A stretch of DNA of 64,000 nt from Xenorhabdus indica (GTDB lineage Bacteria > Pseudomonadota > Gammaproteobacteria > Enterobacterales > Enterobacteriaceae), in NCBI RefSeq assembly GCF_014467235.1, contig NZ_NKHP01000007.1, positions 142,446 through 206,445 on the forward strand, in the 5' to 3' direction. The notes under the pieces were generated by a model. The model did not search any database. It had not been told where the DNA came from and worked only from the letters and a program-made list of their open reading frames with translations. A program made the translations under genes and the position numbers. Positions 8,309 through 19,700 of the stretch are shown here, piece after piece; position 1 is the first letter of the stretch, and every line of letters starts with the position of its first letter.

Positions 8309-9946
8309 ATGACACTAATAGCTTATCTCTATCGTCAATCCTGGATATTGCTGTTTTTATCAACAATATTTGCATTAATCAGCGGGTTTGCCGGTGCATC
8401 AGTAGTAGGCATGATTAGCCAGGGAATTACAGGTGCAGCTAATCTCTCAACATTTATCTGGAACTTTTTTGGTATCTGTATTCTTTTTTTTATTACTAAA
8501 ACTTTATCAGAAATATTGTTATCACATTTAACTCAGGCAACGATTTATTCCCTGCGACTGAGTCTGAGTAATAAAATATTACGGGCGCCTTTTAAAAAGC
8601 TGAATAATATCGGGAAACATGGCCTCTTAGCTGTTCTGACCAAAGATGTCGATGTGTTTATACACTCTTTTATGTTAGCGCCAACCGTCTTTGGCAATAT
8701 CACACTTATTATCGCTTGTTTCGGCTACTTAGCCTGGATTTCCTGGCAACTCTTTATTATTCTGACCATTGTCTGTCTGCTCACAATGTATATCTTCTAT
8801 TTTTTGGAAAAGCGCCCTATACGTCTGATGGAAGAAATGCGTGAGCAGGTAGATAAGATCTACCTCAGCTTCCAACAGCTAATTGATGGTAGCAAGGAGT
8901 TAAAACTCAATAGCCAGAAAGGCAATGCTTTTATTGATAGAGTCATTTCTCCCGGCGCAAAAAAATTCAAAGAGATCTGCATTAAAGCAAATAATAACTA
9001 TGCCTGGGTACTGAATGCCGGTTCGGTGGTCTTTTATATTGTCATCGGCTTGATGATTTTTGTTGTACCTATCTGGTTACCTCAAGAACCTTCTAATTTG
9101 ATGACAGTCACTCTGATTGTTCTATTCTTATCCGGCCCAATCAGCGAAGTGATCGGCGCAATTCCAGAATTAAGACAAGCCGAAATCTCACTACAAAAAA
9201 TGAAACGACTGGATAGCCAGTTAGAAGAATCTCTGTATATACAACAAGCTAATACACCAAATCCATTTGCAAATGAACAACCACTATCGCTTGAATTGAA
9301 AGATGTTGTTCACCACTACACGACCGATAAAGAAGATCGGGAGTTTAATCTAGGGCCGATGAGTCTGACGATTTCCCAAGGCGAAATCATTTTTATTGTC
9401 GGTGGAAACGGAAGCGGAAAGACAACACTTGCCATGCTGTTAGTCGGTTTGTTCGAGCAAGAATACGGCTCTATCTGGCTTAATGGTGTAAAAATGGATC
9501 AGACAAATAATGAACACTATCGCCAATATTTTTCAGCCGTTTTCTCTAATTATCATTTATTCGATCAATTGTTAAATACCGGGGCAAATGTTACCGAAAA
9601 AGCAACCCATTATATTGAATCTTTCAACATGAGCCATAAAGTTAAAATCGTTGACGGACAATTCTCGACAACTGAACTTTCAGCCGGTCAGAGAAAACGC
9701 TTAGCCTTAGTATCTGCTTATCTGGAAGATCGTCCTATTTATCTATTTGATGAATGGGCAGCGGATCAAGACCCTGTATTTAAAAGAATATTCTATACAG
9801 AATTACTGCCTGAACTAAAAGCTCGTGGTAAGACCGTTATTGTTATTAGCCATGATGATGCATATTTTGATATTGCAGAACGTGTAATTAAGTTGGAAGA
9901 TGGACACATTAAAGAAATAAACACCAATAGCCATTATTCTGGCTGA
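8309..9946 (+). CDS. paxT: Cyclic-peptide export ABC transporter (PvdE/SyrD family, PaxT-like)
   Basis: Half-size ABC exporter of 545 residues with N-terminal membrane domain fused to the ATPase, the type that accompanies siderophore and lipopeptide NRPS loci. Six membrane segments lie between about residues 10 and 300 (for example SWILLFLSTIFALISGFAG). The ATPase domain has Walker A GGNGSGKTT (about 366), signature LSAGQRKRL, Walker B IYLFDEWAADQDP and H-loop VIVISHDD. The signature LSAGQ in place of LSGGQ and the DEWAADQDP motif are typical of the PvdE/SyrD/YojI subfamily. It precedes paxA on the same strand; a terminator lies between, so the NRPS genes probably also have their own promoter. 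Export of the lipopeptide to the periplasm is the likely job. Confidence 0.88.
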   Translation: MTLIAYLYRQSWILLFLSTIFALISGFAGASVVGMISQGITGAANLSTFIWNFFGICILFFITKTLSEILLSHLTQATIYSLRLSLSNKILRAPFKKLNNIGKHGLLAVLTKDVDVFIHSFMLAPTVFGNITLIIACFGYLAWISWQLFIILTIVCLLTMYIFYFLEKRPIRLMEEMREQVDKIYLSFQQLIDGSKELKLNSQKGNAFIDRVISPGAKKFKEICIKANNNYAWVLNAGSVVFYIVIGLMIFVVPIWLPQEPSNLMTVTLIVLFLSGPISEVIGAIPELRQAEISLQKMKRLDSQLEESLYIQQANTPNPFANEQPLSLELKDVVHHYTTDKEDREFNLGPMSLTISQGEIIFIVGGNGSGKTTLAMLLVGLFEQEYGSIWLNGVKMDQTNNEHYRQYFSAVFSNYHLFDQLLNTGANVTEKATHYIESFNMSHKVKIVDGQFSTTELSAGQRKRLALVSAYLEDRPIYLFDEWAADQDPVFKRIFYTELLPELKARGKTVIVISHDDAYFDIAERVIKLEDGHIKEINTNSHYSG

Positions 9947-10001
9947 AAATGATCTAGATCAAAGACAACCTACTTATTATAAATATATCCTCGCCCATTT
10001 T

Positions 10002-10030
10002 AAGAGCCTCGTTAAACAGGCTCTTTTTTT
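10002..10030 (+). terminator. Rho-independent terminator after the exporter gene
   Basis: AAGAGCCT and AGGCTCTT form an 8-bp stem with loop CGTTAAAC, followed by seven T in total. It separates the exporter transcript from paxA. Confidence 0.85.
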
Positions 10031-10435
10031 ATAGAATATATATTATCATTTAGATTATTATGTAATATAAAATATTCATGATAATAACACTTATTACCTA
10101 TAATAAAATTAGATATAAAAGAAAGGGAATATCACTATGTAAAGTTTTTTCATTTAATATATAATCTAACACCTTAAATACCATAATAAAGACAAAGTAC
10201 AGTTTATATACAAAATGAGATTAACTTATAACTTTCCTGTGAAATGCCATTCATATCACCGTAATGGTTTTTTTTATTGCGTTGTACTTCCACCGCATTA
10301 ATTTTCTGCTGGAAAATAAATTTATTGAACTTTATTTAACCAATATTTTTGGCCTTAAATTCTGTTCTTATTTTTTTGTTTTATCAGTTCTCAAATTTTT
10401 ATTTTTCCATATACCCATAAAAGGGGAGCTATAAA
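10031..10435. other. Intergenic region and likely promoter of paxA
   Basis: About 400 A/T-rich bases with no gene. They end in the strong ribosome site AAAAGGGGAGC, eleven bases before the paxA ATG. A promoter is expected here because a terminator lies just upstream; I could not fix its boxes with confidence. Confidence 0.4.
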
Positions 10436-13400
10436 ATGAATTATCCTGAGACATTGAATTCATTTGCTTTATCAGAAGCACAAAGCAGCCGTTGGTTTCA
10501 ATATCAAATTAATCCGGCCCAGAGGGGACAGAGTAATAATGCATTTTGTGCCAGAGTTAAAGGTTTAACTGCTGAGAAATTAGAAAACGCGCTCAATCAT
10601 CTGATAAAACGCCACCCTATGTTACGGGCTAGTTTTGGTCAATATGACGGTAAGTTAGGATATCAAATAGCAGAAAATGCTGTGATTAAGATCACAAGAC
10701 ATGATGCCAGGGATCTGAGTGAGGAAACGCTGCAACAAGTTGTCCGTAATGATTGCTGGTACGTTTTCGATTTGGAGAATCCACCACGTGTTTATGCCAG
10801 TTGGTATCAATGTCATGATCAGGAAAACATCATGGTATTAACCTTTGACCACATGGTTGTCGATGGCTGGTCTTATTGGATATTACTGGAGGAACTGGGT
10901 AATCTCTTATCTGAACAAGAATTGCCTCCGGCATCAAAACTCAGTTACCAAGACTATGTTATCTGGCAACAACAATGGCTGGACAGTAACAATGCAAAAA
11001 AACAACAACAATTCTGGTGCGATAATCTGAGCAGTTATTTAACAGAATTACAATTACCTGCCAGCAATAAATCAAAAATTAATAAATCCCCTTCCGCAAT
11101 AAATAGGATCACGATTCCCCGTAAGCTCCCCGAAACGCTGGCTACAAAACTGCATACGTTAGCAACGAAATATGGTAATAGCCTGTTTGCTATTTTTCTG
11201 GCAGCCTATCAAATTCTGTTACATCGCTATACTGGTCAGGATGATATTCTTGTCGGCTCTATAATGCCGGGCCGCAGCCGGGCTACCTGGGGTAAATTAG
11301 TCGGTGAATTTGTCAACCCGGTTGCCTTACGTGCTCAAATCAATGGCGGGATAACTGTACAGGAACATATCTTACAGGCTGCTAAAATCATTCGTCAGGC
11401 TATTGAGAATCAAAAATATCCTTTCCCCAAAATCCTGGAACAAATTAAGTTACAACGTAACACTGATACTCATCTTGTTTTCCAGACAACCATAACTTTC
11501 CAACAACCCAGATATGTCAGTAACCTGCCATCATTATGGATGGATCAGAGTGGCAGTAATACGGTGCATTGGGGAGGAGCAGAACTGCGATCTTTCACAT
11601 ATCCTTATTATGGCGATATGCCTGTTCCATTGATGGTTAATATAATAAAAGTCGATCAACAGATTAATTGCGGTTTTCATTATGATACTAAATTGTTCGA
11701 TGCTGAGTTAATCACTCAACTTATGGACAATTATTTCACCTTACTGGCAGCAATAGCCGATGATGATCAACAGACTATCGACAGCTTACCGTTGATGGAT
11801 GAATCAGAACGCCAACACATTCTCTATAATTTTAATGCCACTGACGTCTCCTACCCGCAAAATGTTCGGCTTCACCAACTATTCGAACAACAAGTCGATT
11901 ATGCGCCGGCAGCAATTGCATTGGTTTGTGATAACCAGCAATTGACTTACGAGGAATTGAATCGTCAGGCCAATAAACTTGCACACGCTTTCGTTACGGC
12001 CGGTATTCAGGCAGATAATCGTATCGGTCTCTGCATGGAACGTAGCCCGGATATGGTCATCGCGTTGCTAGGAATATTAAAAGCGGGTGCAGCTTATGTT
12101 CCTCTCGATCCAGAATATCCGGCAGATCGTCTCAGGCATATTCTGACCGACAGTGAACCAGTACTGGTCCTGAGCCATCATGGGTTACAAAGCCACTTAC
12201 CAGACACTAATGTTCCTTTGTGGATATGGGAAAGCGAAGAATGTCAGGCAACTCTCGCTGAGCAGCGGGAAGATAATCTCCCTATCATCGACTTGGGGCT
12301 GACATCACGTAATTTGGCCTATGTCCTGTATACCTCAGGGTCAACAGGTTTACCTAAAGGAGTAATGAATGAGCATCGGGGTGTCGTCAATCGCTTGCTC
12401 TGGGCTAAAGATGAATATCAATTGAACCCTAACGATCTCGTATTGCAGAAAACCCCATTCAGTTTCGATGTTTCAGTATGGGAATTTTTCCTGCCTTTGC
12501 TTTCCGGTGCTCAATTAGTTATGGCACGTCCCGGAGGTCACAAAGATCCCCTTTATTTGCTGGAAGAGATTGAATCCAGAGGTATCACAACCATCCATTT
12601 TGTTCCCTCTATGCTGCAAAGTTTCATTCATCTCACTCCAGCAGGACGTTGCCCTTCTTTACGTCAGATTTTGTGTAGTGGAGAAGCCTTACCGTATTCC
12701 CTGCAACAACAGTGCTTATCTCACTTCCCTCATAGTGAACTGCATAATTTATATGGCCCGACCGAAGCCGCAATTGACGTAACATCCTGGCGTTGCGGAT
12801 CAGAAAAATATGTCGATTTAGTACCAATTGGTCATCCTATCGCTAATACACAAATCTATATTCTGGATAAACTTAGCCGGCTTGTTCCTATTGGAGTAAC
12901 CGGGGAGATCCATATTGGTGGCATTGGTGTTGCCCGCGGTTACTTAAATCGTCCTGAACTCACGGCAGAACGTTTTGTTCATGATCCATTCAGCAATCGC
13001 CCGGATGCACGGATGTATAAAACAGGAGATTTGGGGCGTTGGCTACCCGATGGCAGCATTGATTATCTGGGCCGTAATGATTTTCAGGTCAAGATACGAG
13101 GAAATCGCATTGAGTTGGAAGAAATCGAAACTCATCTGGCCCAATGTACTGGTGTTCAGCAAGTTGTGGTTGTTGCACATGCATATGACTCAGCAGATAC
13201 AAGGCTGGTCGCCTACATCATCCCCCAATCAGGTACGACACTGAATATTCCCGAACTGCGGGAACAATTGGGCAATAACCTGCCTGATTACATGATCCCT
13301 GGCGCATTCGTCATGTTGGATACTTTCCCACTGACATTAAGTGGCAAATTGGATCGCCGCGCTCTCCCCATTCCCGATCACTCGTCTGTGATCACAAAAG

Positions 13401-13690
13401 AATATGCAGCACCACAAGGTGAAATTGAAGAGCAACTGGCTGATATCTGGCAAACGGTATTGAAGATAGATCGTATCGGACGTTATGACAATTTCTTTGA
13501 GCTCGGTGGTCACTCGCTCTTGGTTTTGCAACTTCAATCCAGAATTAATGAAATCTTTGACGTTGATATCTCTATCCAGCAATTGTTTGCACATCCTTCT
13601 ATCTGTCAGCTTGAAGAGTGCATTATCAACGCTCAATTACTGCAATTTGACGCAGATTCCCTACAAAATATTTATCAATCAATGGAATAA
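10436..13690 (+). CDS. paxA: PAX-type lipopeptide NRPS, initiation module C-A(Ser)-T
   Basis: Single-module NRPS of 1084 residues. Domains: condensation (about 10-440), adenylation (about 480-975), thiolation (about 985-1055, Ser in FFELGGHSL). The C domain stands at the extreme N-terminus with no upstream carrier and reads FDHMVVDGWS at the active site; the first His of the usual HHxxxDG is Asp but the catalytic second His stays. This fits a starter C domain that acylates the first residue with a fatty acid. The eight-residue A pocket read from the core motifs (FDVSVWEFF, IHFVPSM, ILCSGEA, NLYGPTEAAIDV) gives D-V-W-H-L-S-L-I-D plus Lys in SGKLDR, the classic serine code. Published Xenorhabdus PAX peptides are reported with glycine here, so the serine pocket is notable. 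The short tail after the T domain probably docks to PaxB, whose gene begins 26 bases on. Confidence 0.88.
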   Translation: MNYPETLNSFALSEAQSSRWFQYQINPAQRGQSNNAFCARVKGLTAEKLENALNHLIKRHPMLRASFGQYDGKLGYQIAENAVIKITRHDARDLSEETLQQVVRNDCWYVFDLENPPRVYASWYQCHDQENIMVLTFDHMVVDGWSYWILLEELGNLLSEQELPPASKLSYQDYVIWQQQWLDSNNAKKQQQFWCDNLSSYLTELQLPASNKSKINKSPSAINRITIPRKLPETLATKLHTLATKYGNSLFAIFLAAYQILLHRYTGQDDILVGSIMPGRSRATWGKLVGEFVNPVALRAQINGGITVQEHILQAAKIIRQAIENQKYPFPKILEQIKLQRNTDTHLVFQTTITFQQPRYVSNLPSLWMDQSGSNTVHWGGAELRSFTYPYYGDMPVPLMVNIIKVDQQINCGFHYDTKLFDAELITQLMDNYFTLLAAIADDDQQTIDSLPLMDESERQHILYNFNATDVSYPQNVRLHQLFEQQVDYAPAAIALVCDNQQLTYEELNRQANKLAHAFVTAGIQADNRIGLCMERSPDMVIALLGILKAGAAYVPLDPEYPADRLRHILTDSEPVLVLSHHGLQSHLPDTNVPLWIWESEECQATLAEQREDNLPIIDLGLTSRNLAYVLYTSGSTGLPKGVMNEHRGVVNRLLWAKDEYQLNPNDLVLQKTPFSFDVSVWEFFLPLLSGAQLVMARPGGHKDPLYLLEEIESRGITTIHFVPSMLQSFIHLTPAGRCPSLRQILCSGEALPYSLQQQCLSHFPHSELHNLYGPTEAAIDVTSWRCGSEKYVDLVPIGHPIANTQIYILDKLSRLVPIGVTGEIHIGGIGVARGYLNRPELTAERFVHDPFSNRPDARMYKTGDLGRWLPDGSIDYLGRNDFQVKIRGNRIELEEIETHLAQCTGVQQVVVVAHAYDSADTRLVAYIIPQSGTTLNIPELREQLGNNLPDYMIPGAFVMLDTFPLTLSGKLDRRALPIPDHSSVITKEYAAPQGEIEEQLADIWQTVLKIDRIGRYDNFFELGGHSLLVLQLQSRINEIFDVDISIQQLFAHPSICQLEECIINAQLLQFDADSLQNIYQSME

Positions 13691-13716
13691 ATCTGGCTCT
13701 CAAATGGTACTTAAAC

Positions 13717-16700
13717 ATGAATAATAATGAATTAACCTCTTTACCATTAGCTGAACGGAAAAGACTACTTGAGTTAGCCAAAGCCGCCAAGCTATCTCGT
13801 CAACATACACAAAAAGCAGAAATTCGTCCCCAAGCCCGTAACGGCGATGTGCCATTATCCTGGACACAACAACGCCTGTGGTTCCTGACCCAGTTAGATC
13901 CCGCAGCCCAGACGGCGTATCACATGTCAATAGGACTACATCTACAAGGTCAGCTTAACCTGAATGCGCTGCAAGCGGCTTTGGATCGAATTGTTGCCCG
14001 TCATGAGAGCCTGCGGACAACTTTTGTGACCATTGAAGGCACGGCCCGGCAAGTTATCGGGGATGCTAACAGTGGTTTTGCTTTGACGACTGAAGATATC
14101 AGCCATTTACCAGCACCAGAACAACAAACAACAGTTGAAGAGCGCGCCCACCTTGAAGCTGTCAAGCCTTTCGATTTTACCTGTGGGCCATTACTCAGAG
14201 GGCATTTGCTCCGTTTAGCAGCAGACGAACATGTTCTGTTGTTGACTCAGCATCACATTATTTCGGATGGCTGGTCAGTCAAGATATTGATACATGAACT
14301 CTCTGCTCTTTATCAGGCTTTCAGCCAGGGGCAACCCGATCCATTACCTGAATTGAAGCTCCAATATGCTGACTATGTTCTCTGGCAACAACAGTGGCTA
14401 CAAGGCGATGTACTGGAAACTCAACTAAATTACTGGCGCAATCGTTTACAAGGTGCGCCCGAATTACTCGAATTGCCCACTGACAAACCTCGTCCGATGC
14501 AACAGAGTTACAGAGGTAACCGCGTCGATCTGGCATTCTCACCGGAATTAAGTGCAGGATTAAAAAATCTCAGCCAGCGTCATGGCACAACTTTATTTAT
14601 GACATTAATGGCAGGTTGGGCAGTGTTGCTTTCCCGCATTAGTGGGCAATCCGATCTGGTGATAGGAACTCCGATTGCCAATCGTCCACAGCATGAGCTG
14701 GAGTCTTTGATCGGTTTCTTTGCTAATACACTGGCATTACGCATTCAATTGGGTGACAACCCAAATGTCAGCGAATTGCTGGCTCAAGTGAAAAATTGTG
14801 CGTTAAGCGCTTATGCGCATCAGGACTTACCATTTGAACAATTGGTCGAAGCCTTGCGACCAACCCGCAGTTTAAGCCATAGCCCTATTTTCCAGGTCAT
14901 GCTGACTCTCGATAATAAATCAGAACAAAGGAATTTTGAGTTAGCAGGACTAAAACTGAGTGAACTTCCTCTGGTTAGAGAAAGTGCTTACTTTGATTTA
15001 ACTCTATCGCTCAATGACACCGAAAACGGGTTAATGGGTGATTTAGAATACGCCAGTGATCTGTTTGACCCGGCCACGGTTGAACGTATGGCGCGGCATC
15101 TGCACACCCTGCTGGCGGCGATGGTGGCTGATGATAACCAGACGGTAGCCGATTTACCGCTCTTAACACCGCCTGAGTGCACTCAGCTACTGACCGCATT
15201 TAATACCCCCACCGTCAGTTACCCGTCCGATCTGCTGCTGCAACAACTTTTCGAACAGCAAGTGGCGGACTCACCGGCCGCCACCGCGCTGGTGGCTGGC
15301 GAACAGCAACTGAGTTATGCCGAACTGAACCGACAGGCCAACCAACTGGCCCATGCCCTGATAGCGGCCGGCGTACAGCCGGATGACCGGGTCGCCATTT
15401 GTGTTGAGCGCGGTGTTGATATGATTGTTGGCCTGTTCGCTATCCTGAAAGCCGGGGCCGGTTATGTACCATTAGATCCTGAATACCCCACTGAGCGTCT
15501 GGCTTACATTCTGTCAGATTGTGAACCTAAGTTATTATTGACTCAGCATCACTTACAGAGCCGTTTAACAACCAACGTCCCTGTCTGGGTCATGGATGAT
15601 GATGACTGTCTGGATTATGTGGCCCAACAGTCCGACCACAATCCTGAACCACAACAACGGGGATTGGAACCTCATCATCTGGCTTATATCATCTACACTT
15701 CCGGCTCCACCGGGCAGCCGAAAGGCGTCATGATTGAACACCGCAATGTGGTCAATTTTGTCCATGTCCAGCGTCAGACCAATGCACTGACCCCGGCGGA
15801 CCGGGTACTGCAATTTACCTCGGTGGCCTTTGATACCACCGTCTCCGATATTTTCGCCACCCTGGCCGCCGGGGCAACGTTAGTGCTGCGGCCGGCCCAT
15901 CTGCGGATCCCGGATAATGCCTTTAGCCAGTTCTTACAGACACAGGCGATCACCGTCTGCGATTTACCCACCGCCTTCTGGCACCTGTGGGTACAGGAGA
16001 TGGCCGCCGGCCGCTGTGGTTTCAGTGCTTCTTTACGGCTGGTGATTGTCGGCGGGGGAAAAACCGAGCTGCGTCACTTCAACACCTGGCAATCATTAGC
16101 GGAAACCCGGTCCTGCCGCTGGATCAACTCCTACGGCCCAACGGAAACCACGGTGATTGCCACGGTATGGCAACCGGCTGCCCCGGCAACCTGTCCCGCC
16201 GGCTCCGTCCCCATCGGCTACCCTTTGATCAACTCCCGTCTTTATATTCTGGATGCACAAGGGCAACCGGTGCCTGTCGGCGTGGCCGGTGAAATCCATA
16301 TCGGCGGCGCCGGCGTGGCCCGCGGCTATCTGAACCGCCCTGACCTCACCGCTGAGCGGTTCGTGGCGGATCCATTCAGTGAACAACCTGATGCCCGGAT
16401 GTATAAAACCGGCGATTTAGGCCGCTGGCTGCCGGACGGCACCATTGAATACCGGGAACGCAATGATTTTCAGGTCAAGATCCGTGGCTTCCGGATTGAA
16501 CTGGGGGAAATTGAGGCCCAACTGGCGCAGTGTGACGGTGTCAAAGATGCGGTCGTCACCGCCCATGAAGATGAAAGCGGTAATAAGCGTCTGGTGGCCT
16601 ATCTGGTGCCACAGCCTGAAATTACGCTGGATCTGGTGCCATTGCGTGAACAGCTCAGCACCCGCCTGATGGACTATATGCTGCCCGGCGCTTATATCAT

Positions 16701-19700
16701 TTTAGACGCCTTCCCTGTGACCCCGAATGGCAAACTGGATCGCAACGCCCTGCCCGCCCCCGACAGTGCTGCACTTGTGCGCCGTGAATATGCCGCACCA
16801 CAGGGTGAAATTGAACAGACACTGGCTGAAATCTGGCAGGATTTATTGGGCGCAGAGCAAATCGGCCGTCATGATAATTTCTTTGAACTGGGCGGGCATT
16901 CGTTACTGACTGTACAGGTCGCTGCCCGTTTACGGGAGAAACTGAACCTGGAAGTGACACTGCAAGATCTGTTCACTCACCCGGTACTGGCCGATTTAGC
17001 CCCGTCACTGGTGCAGGCCGCCCAATCCGTCCAGCCACTGATTTTACCTGCGGACCGCCAACAGCCGTTACCCCTTTCCTGGGCTCAGCAACGGCTATGG
17101 TTCCTGGCCCAACTGGACAGCGCCGCGCAGGCCGCCTATCACATCGCCGGCGGCTTAGAACTGCACGGCGCTTTAAATCTGGCCGCCCTGCAAGCCGCCC
17201 TGGATCGCATCGTCGCCCGTCATGAAATTCTGCGCACCACAATCAGCGTTATCGACGGGGAAGCGCGCCAGATTATCAGTGAAGCGGGCCGGGGCTTTGC
17301 CCTGAGATACCACGATCTCAGCCCGTTATCCCCGGCAGCGCAACAAATGGCACTGGAAGCGGCAACACAGGCGGAAGCCCGGCAGGATTTTGATTTTGCA
17401 CAAGGACCGTTAGCCCGCGCTCAATTACTGAAACTCGCGGATCAACACCATATTCTGCTGGTGACCCAGCACCATATTATCTCTGACGGCTGGTCGCTGG
17501 CTGTCCTGACGAAAGAGTTCTCCGCCCTTTATCAGGCCTTCTGCCAGCAACAGCCCGATCCGCTGCCACTGCTGCCCATCCAGTACGCTGATTACGCCCT
17601 GTGGCAGCGCCAATGGTTGCAGGGAGACAGACTGGATCAGCAGGTAAACTACTGGCGCAATACACTACAGGATGCGCCGGTTTTGCTGGAACTGCCCACC
17701 GACCGCGTCCGTCCGCTGGAACAAAGCTACCGGGGAGATCTGGTTCGCTTTACCCTGTCCCCTGCACTCAGCACCGGTTTACATGCCCTGAGCCAGCGTC
17801 ATGGCACCACCCTGTTTATGACCCTGCTGGCTGGCTGGGCGGTTTTACTGTCACGGCTCAGTGGTCAATCCGATGTGGTTATCGGCACGCCGGTCGCCAA
17901 CCGCCAGTACCGTGAATTAGAGCCGCTGATAGGTTTCTTCGTCAATACACTGGCCTTAAGGGTCCGGCTGGAAGATAACCCTACCATCCAGCAGTTATTA
18001 GCCCGTGTCAAAGCCCATGCGCTGGACGCCTACGCCCATCAGGATTTGCCTTTTGAGCAGTTAGTGGAGGCATTACAACCGCCACGCAGCCTGAGTCACA
18101 GCCCGATATTTCAGGTGATGATGGTTCTGGATAATACCGCGAATAAACAGCGTTTCACTCTGCCGGAATTAACGCTCAGTGAACTGCCGTTAGACAGAAA
18201 AACCACCCAGTTTGATTTGTCACTGTCACTCAGTGACACCGAAAACGGGTTAACCGGTGAACTGGAATACGCCAGTGATCTGTTTGACCCGGCCACGGTT
18301 GAACGTATGGCGGGGCATCTGCACACCCTGCTGGCGGCAATGGTGGCTGATGATAACCAGACGGTAGCCGATTTACCGCTCTTAACACCGCCTGAGCGCA
18401 CTCAGCTACTGACCGCATTTAATACCCCCACCGTCAGTTACCCGTCCGATCTGCTGCTGCAACAACTTTTCGAACAGCAAGTGGCGGACTCACCGGCCGC
18501 CACCGCGCTGGTGGCTGGCGAACAGCAACTGAGTTATGCCGAACTGAACCGGCAGGCCAACCAACTGGCCCATGCCCTGATAGCGGCCGGCGTACAGCCG
18601 GATGACCGGGTCGCCATTTGTGTTGAGCGCGGTGTTGATATGATTGTTGGCCTGTTCGCTATCCTGAAAGCCGGGGCCGGTTATGTACCATTAGATCCTG
18701 AATACCCCACTGAGCGTCTGGCTTACATTCTGTCAGATTGTGAACCTAAGTTATTATTGACTCAGCATCACTTACAGAGCCGTTTAACAACCAACGTCCC
18801 TGTCTGGGTCATGGATGATGATGACTGTCTGGATTATGTGGCCCAACAGTCCGACCACAATCCTGAACCACAACAACGGGGATTGGAACCTCATCATCTG
18901 GCCTATATCATCTACACCTCCGGCTCCACCGGGCAGCCGAAAGGCGTCATGATTGAACACCGCAATGTGGTCAATTTTATCCATGTCCAGTGTCAGACCA
19001 ATGCACTGACCCCGGCGGACCGGGTACTGCAATTTACCTCGGTGGCCTTTGATACCACCGTCTCCGATATTTTCGCCACCCTGGCCGCCGGGGCAACGTT
19101 AGTGCTGCGGCCGGCCCATCTGCGGATCCCGGATAATGCCTTTAGCCAGTTCTTACAGACACAGGCGATCACCGTCTGCGATTTACCCACCGCCTTCTGG
19201 CACCTGTGGGTACAGGAGATGGCCGCCGGCCGCTGTGGTTTCAGCCCGTCTTTACGGCTGGTGATTGTCGGCGGGGAAAAAGCCGAGCTGCGTCACTTCA
19301 ACACCTGGCAATCGTTAGCGGAAACCCGGTCCTGCCGCTGGATCAACTCCTACGGCCCAACGGAAACCACGGTAATAGCCACGGTATGGCAACCGGCTAC
19401 CCCGACCACTTGCCCCGCCGGCTCCGTCCCCATTGGCTACCCTTTGACCAATTCCCGTCTTTATATTCTGGATGCACAAGGGCAACCGGTGCCTGTCGGG
19501 GTGGCCGGTGAAATCCATATCGGTGGCGCCGGCGTGGCCCGCGGGTATCTGAACCGCCCTGACCTGACCGCTGAGCGGTTCGTGGCGGATCCATTCAGTG
19601 AACAACCTGATGCCCGGATGTATAAAACCGGCGATTTAGGCCGCTGGCTGCCGGACGGCACCATTGAATACCGGGAACGCAATGATTTTCAGGTCAAGAT

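Noticed and set aside
9950..9963. Palindrome TGATCTAGATCA as an FNR site
   Set aside because: It lies at the very end of the exporter gene, before a terminator and far from the next promoter; likely chance.
16096..16386. Several 60-120 codon antisense frames in paxB and paxC, repeated in homologous positions
   Set aside because: They are shadows of the G/C-rich NRPS reading frame and recur only because the modules are repeats.
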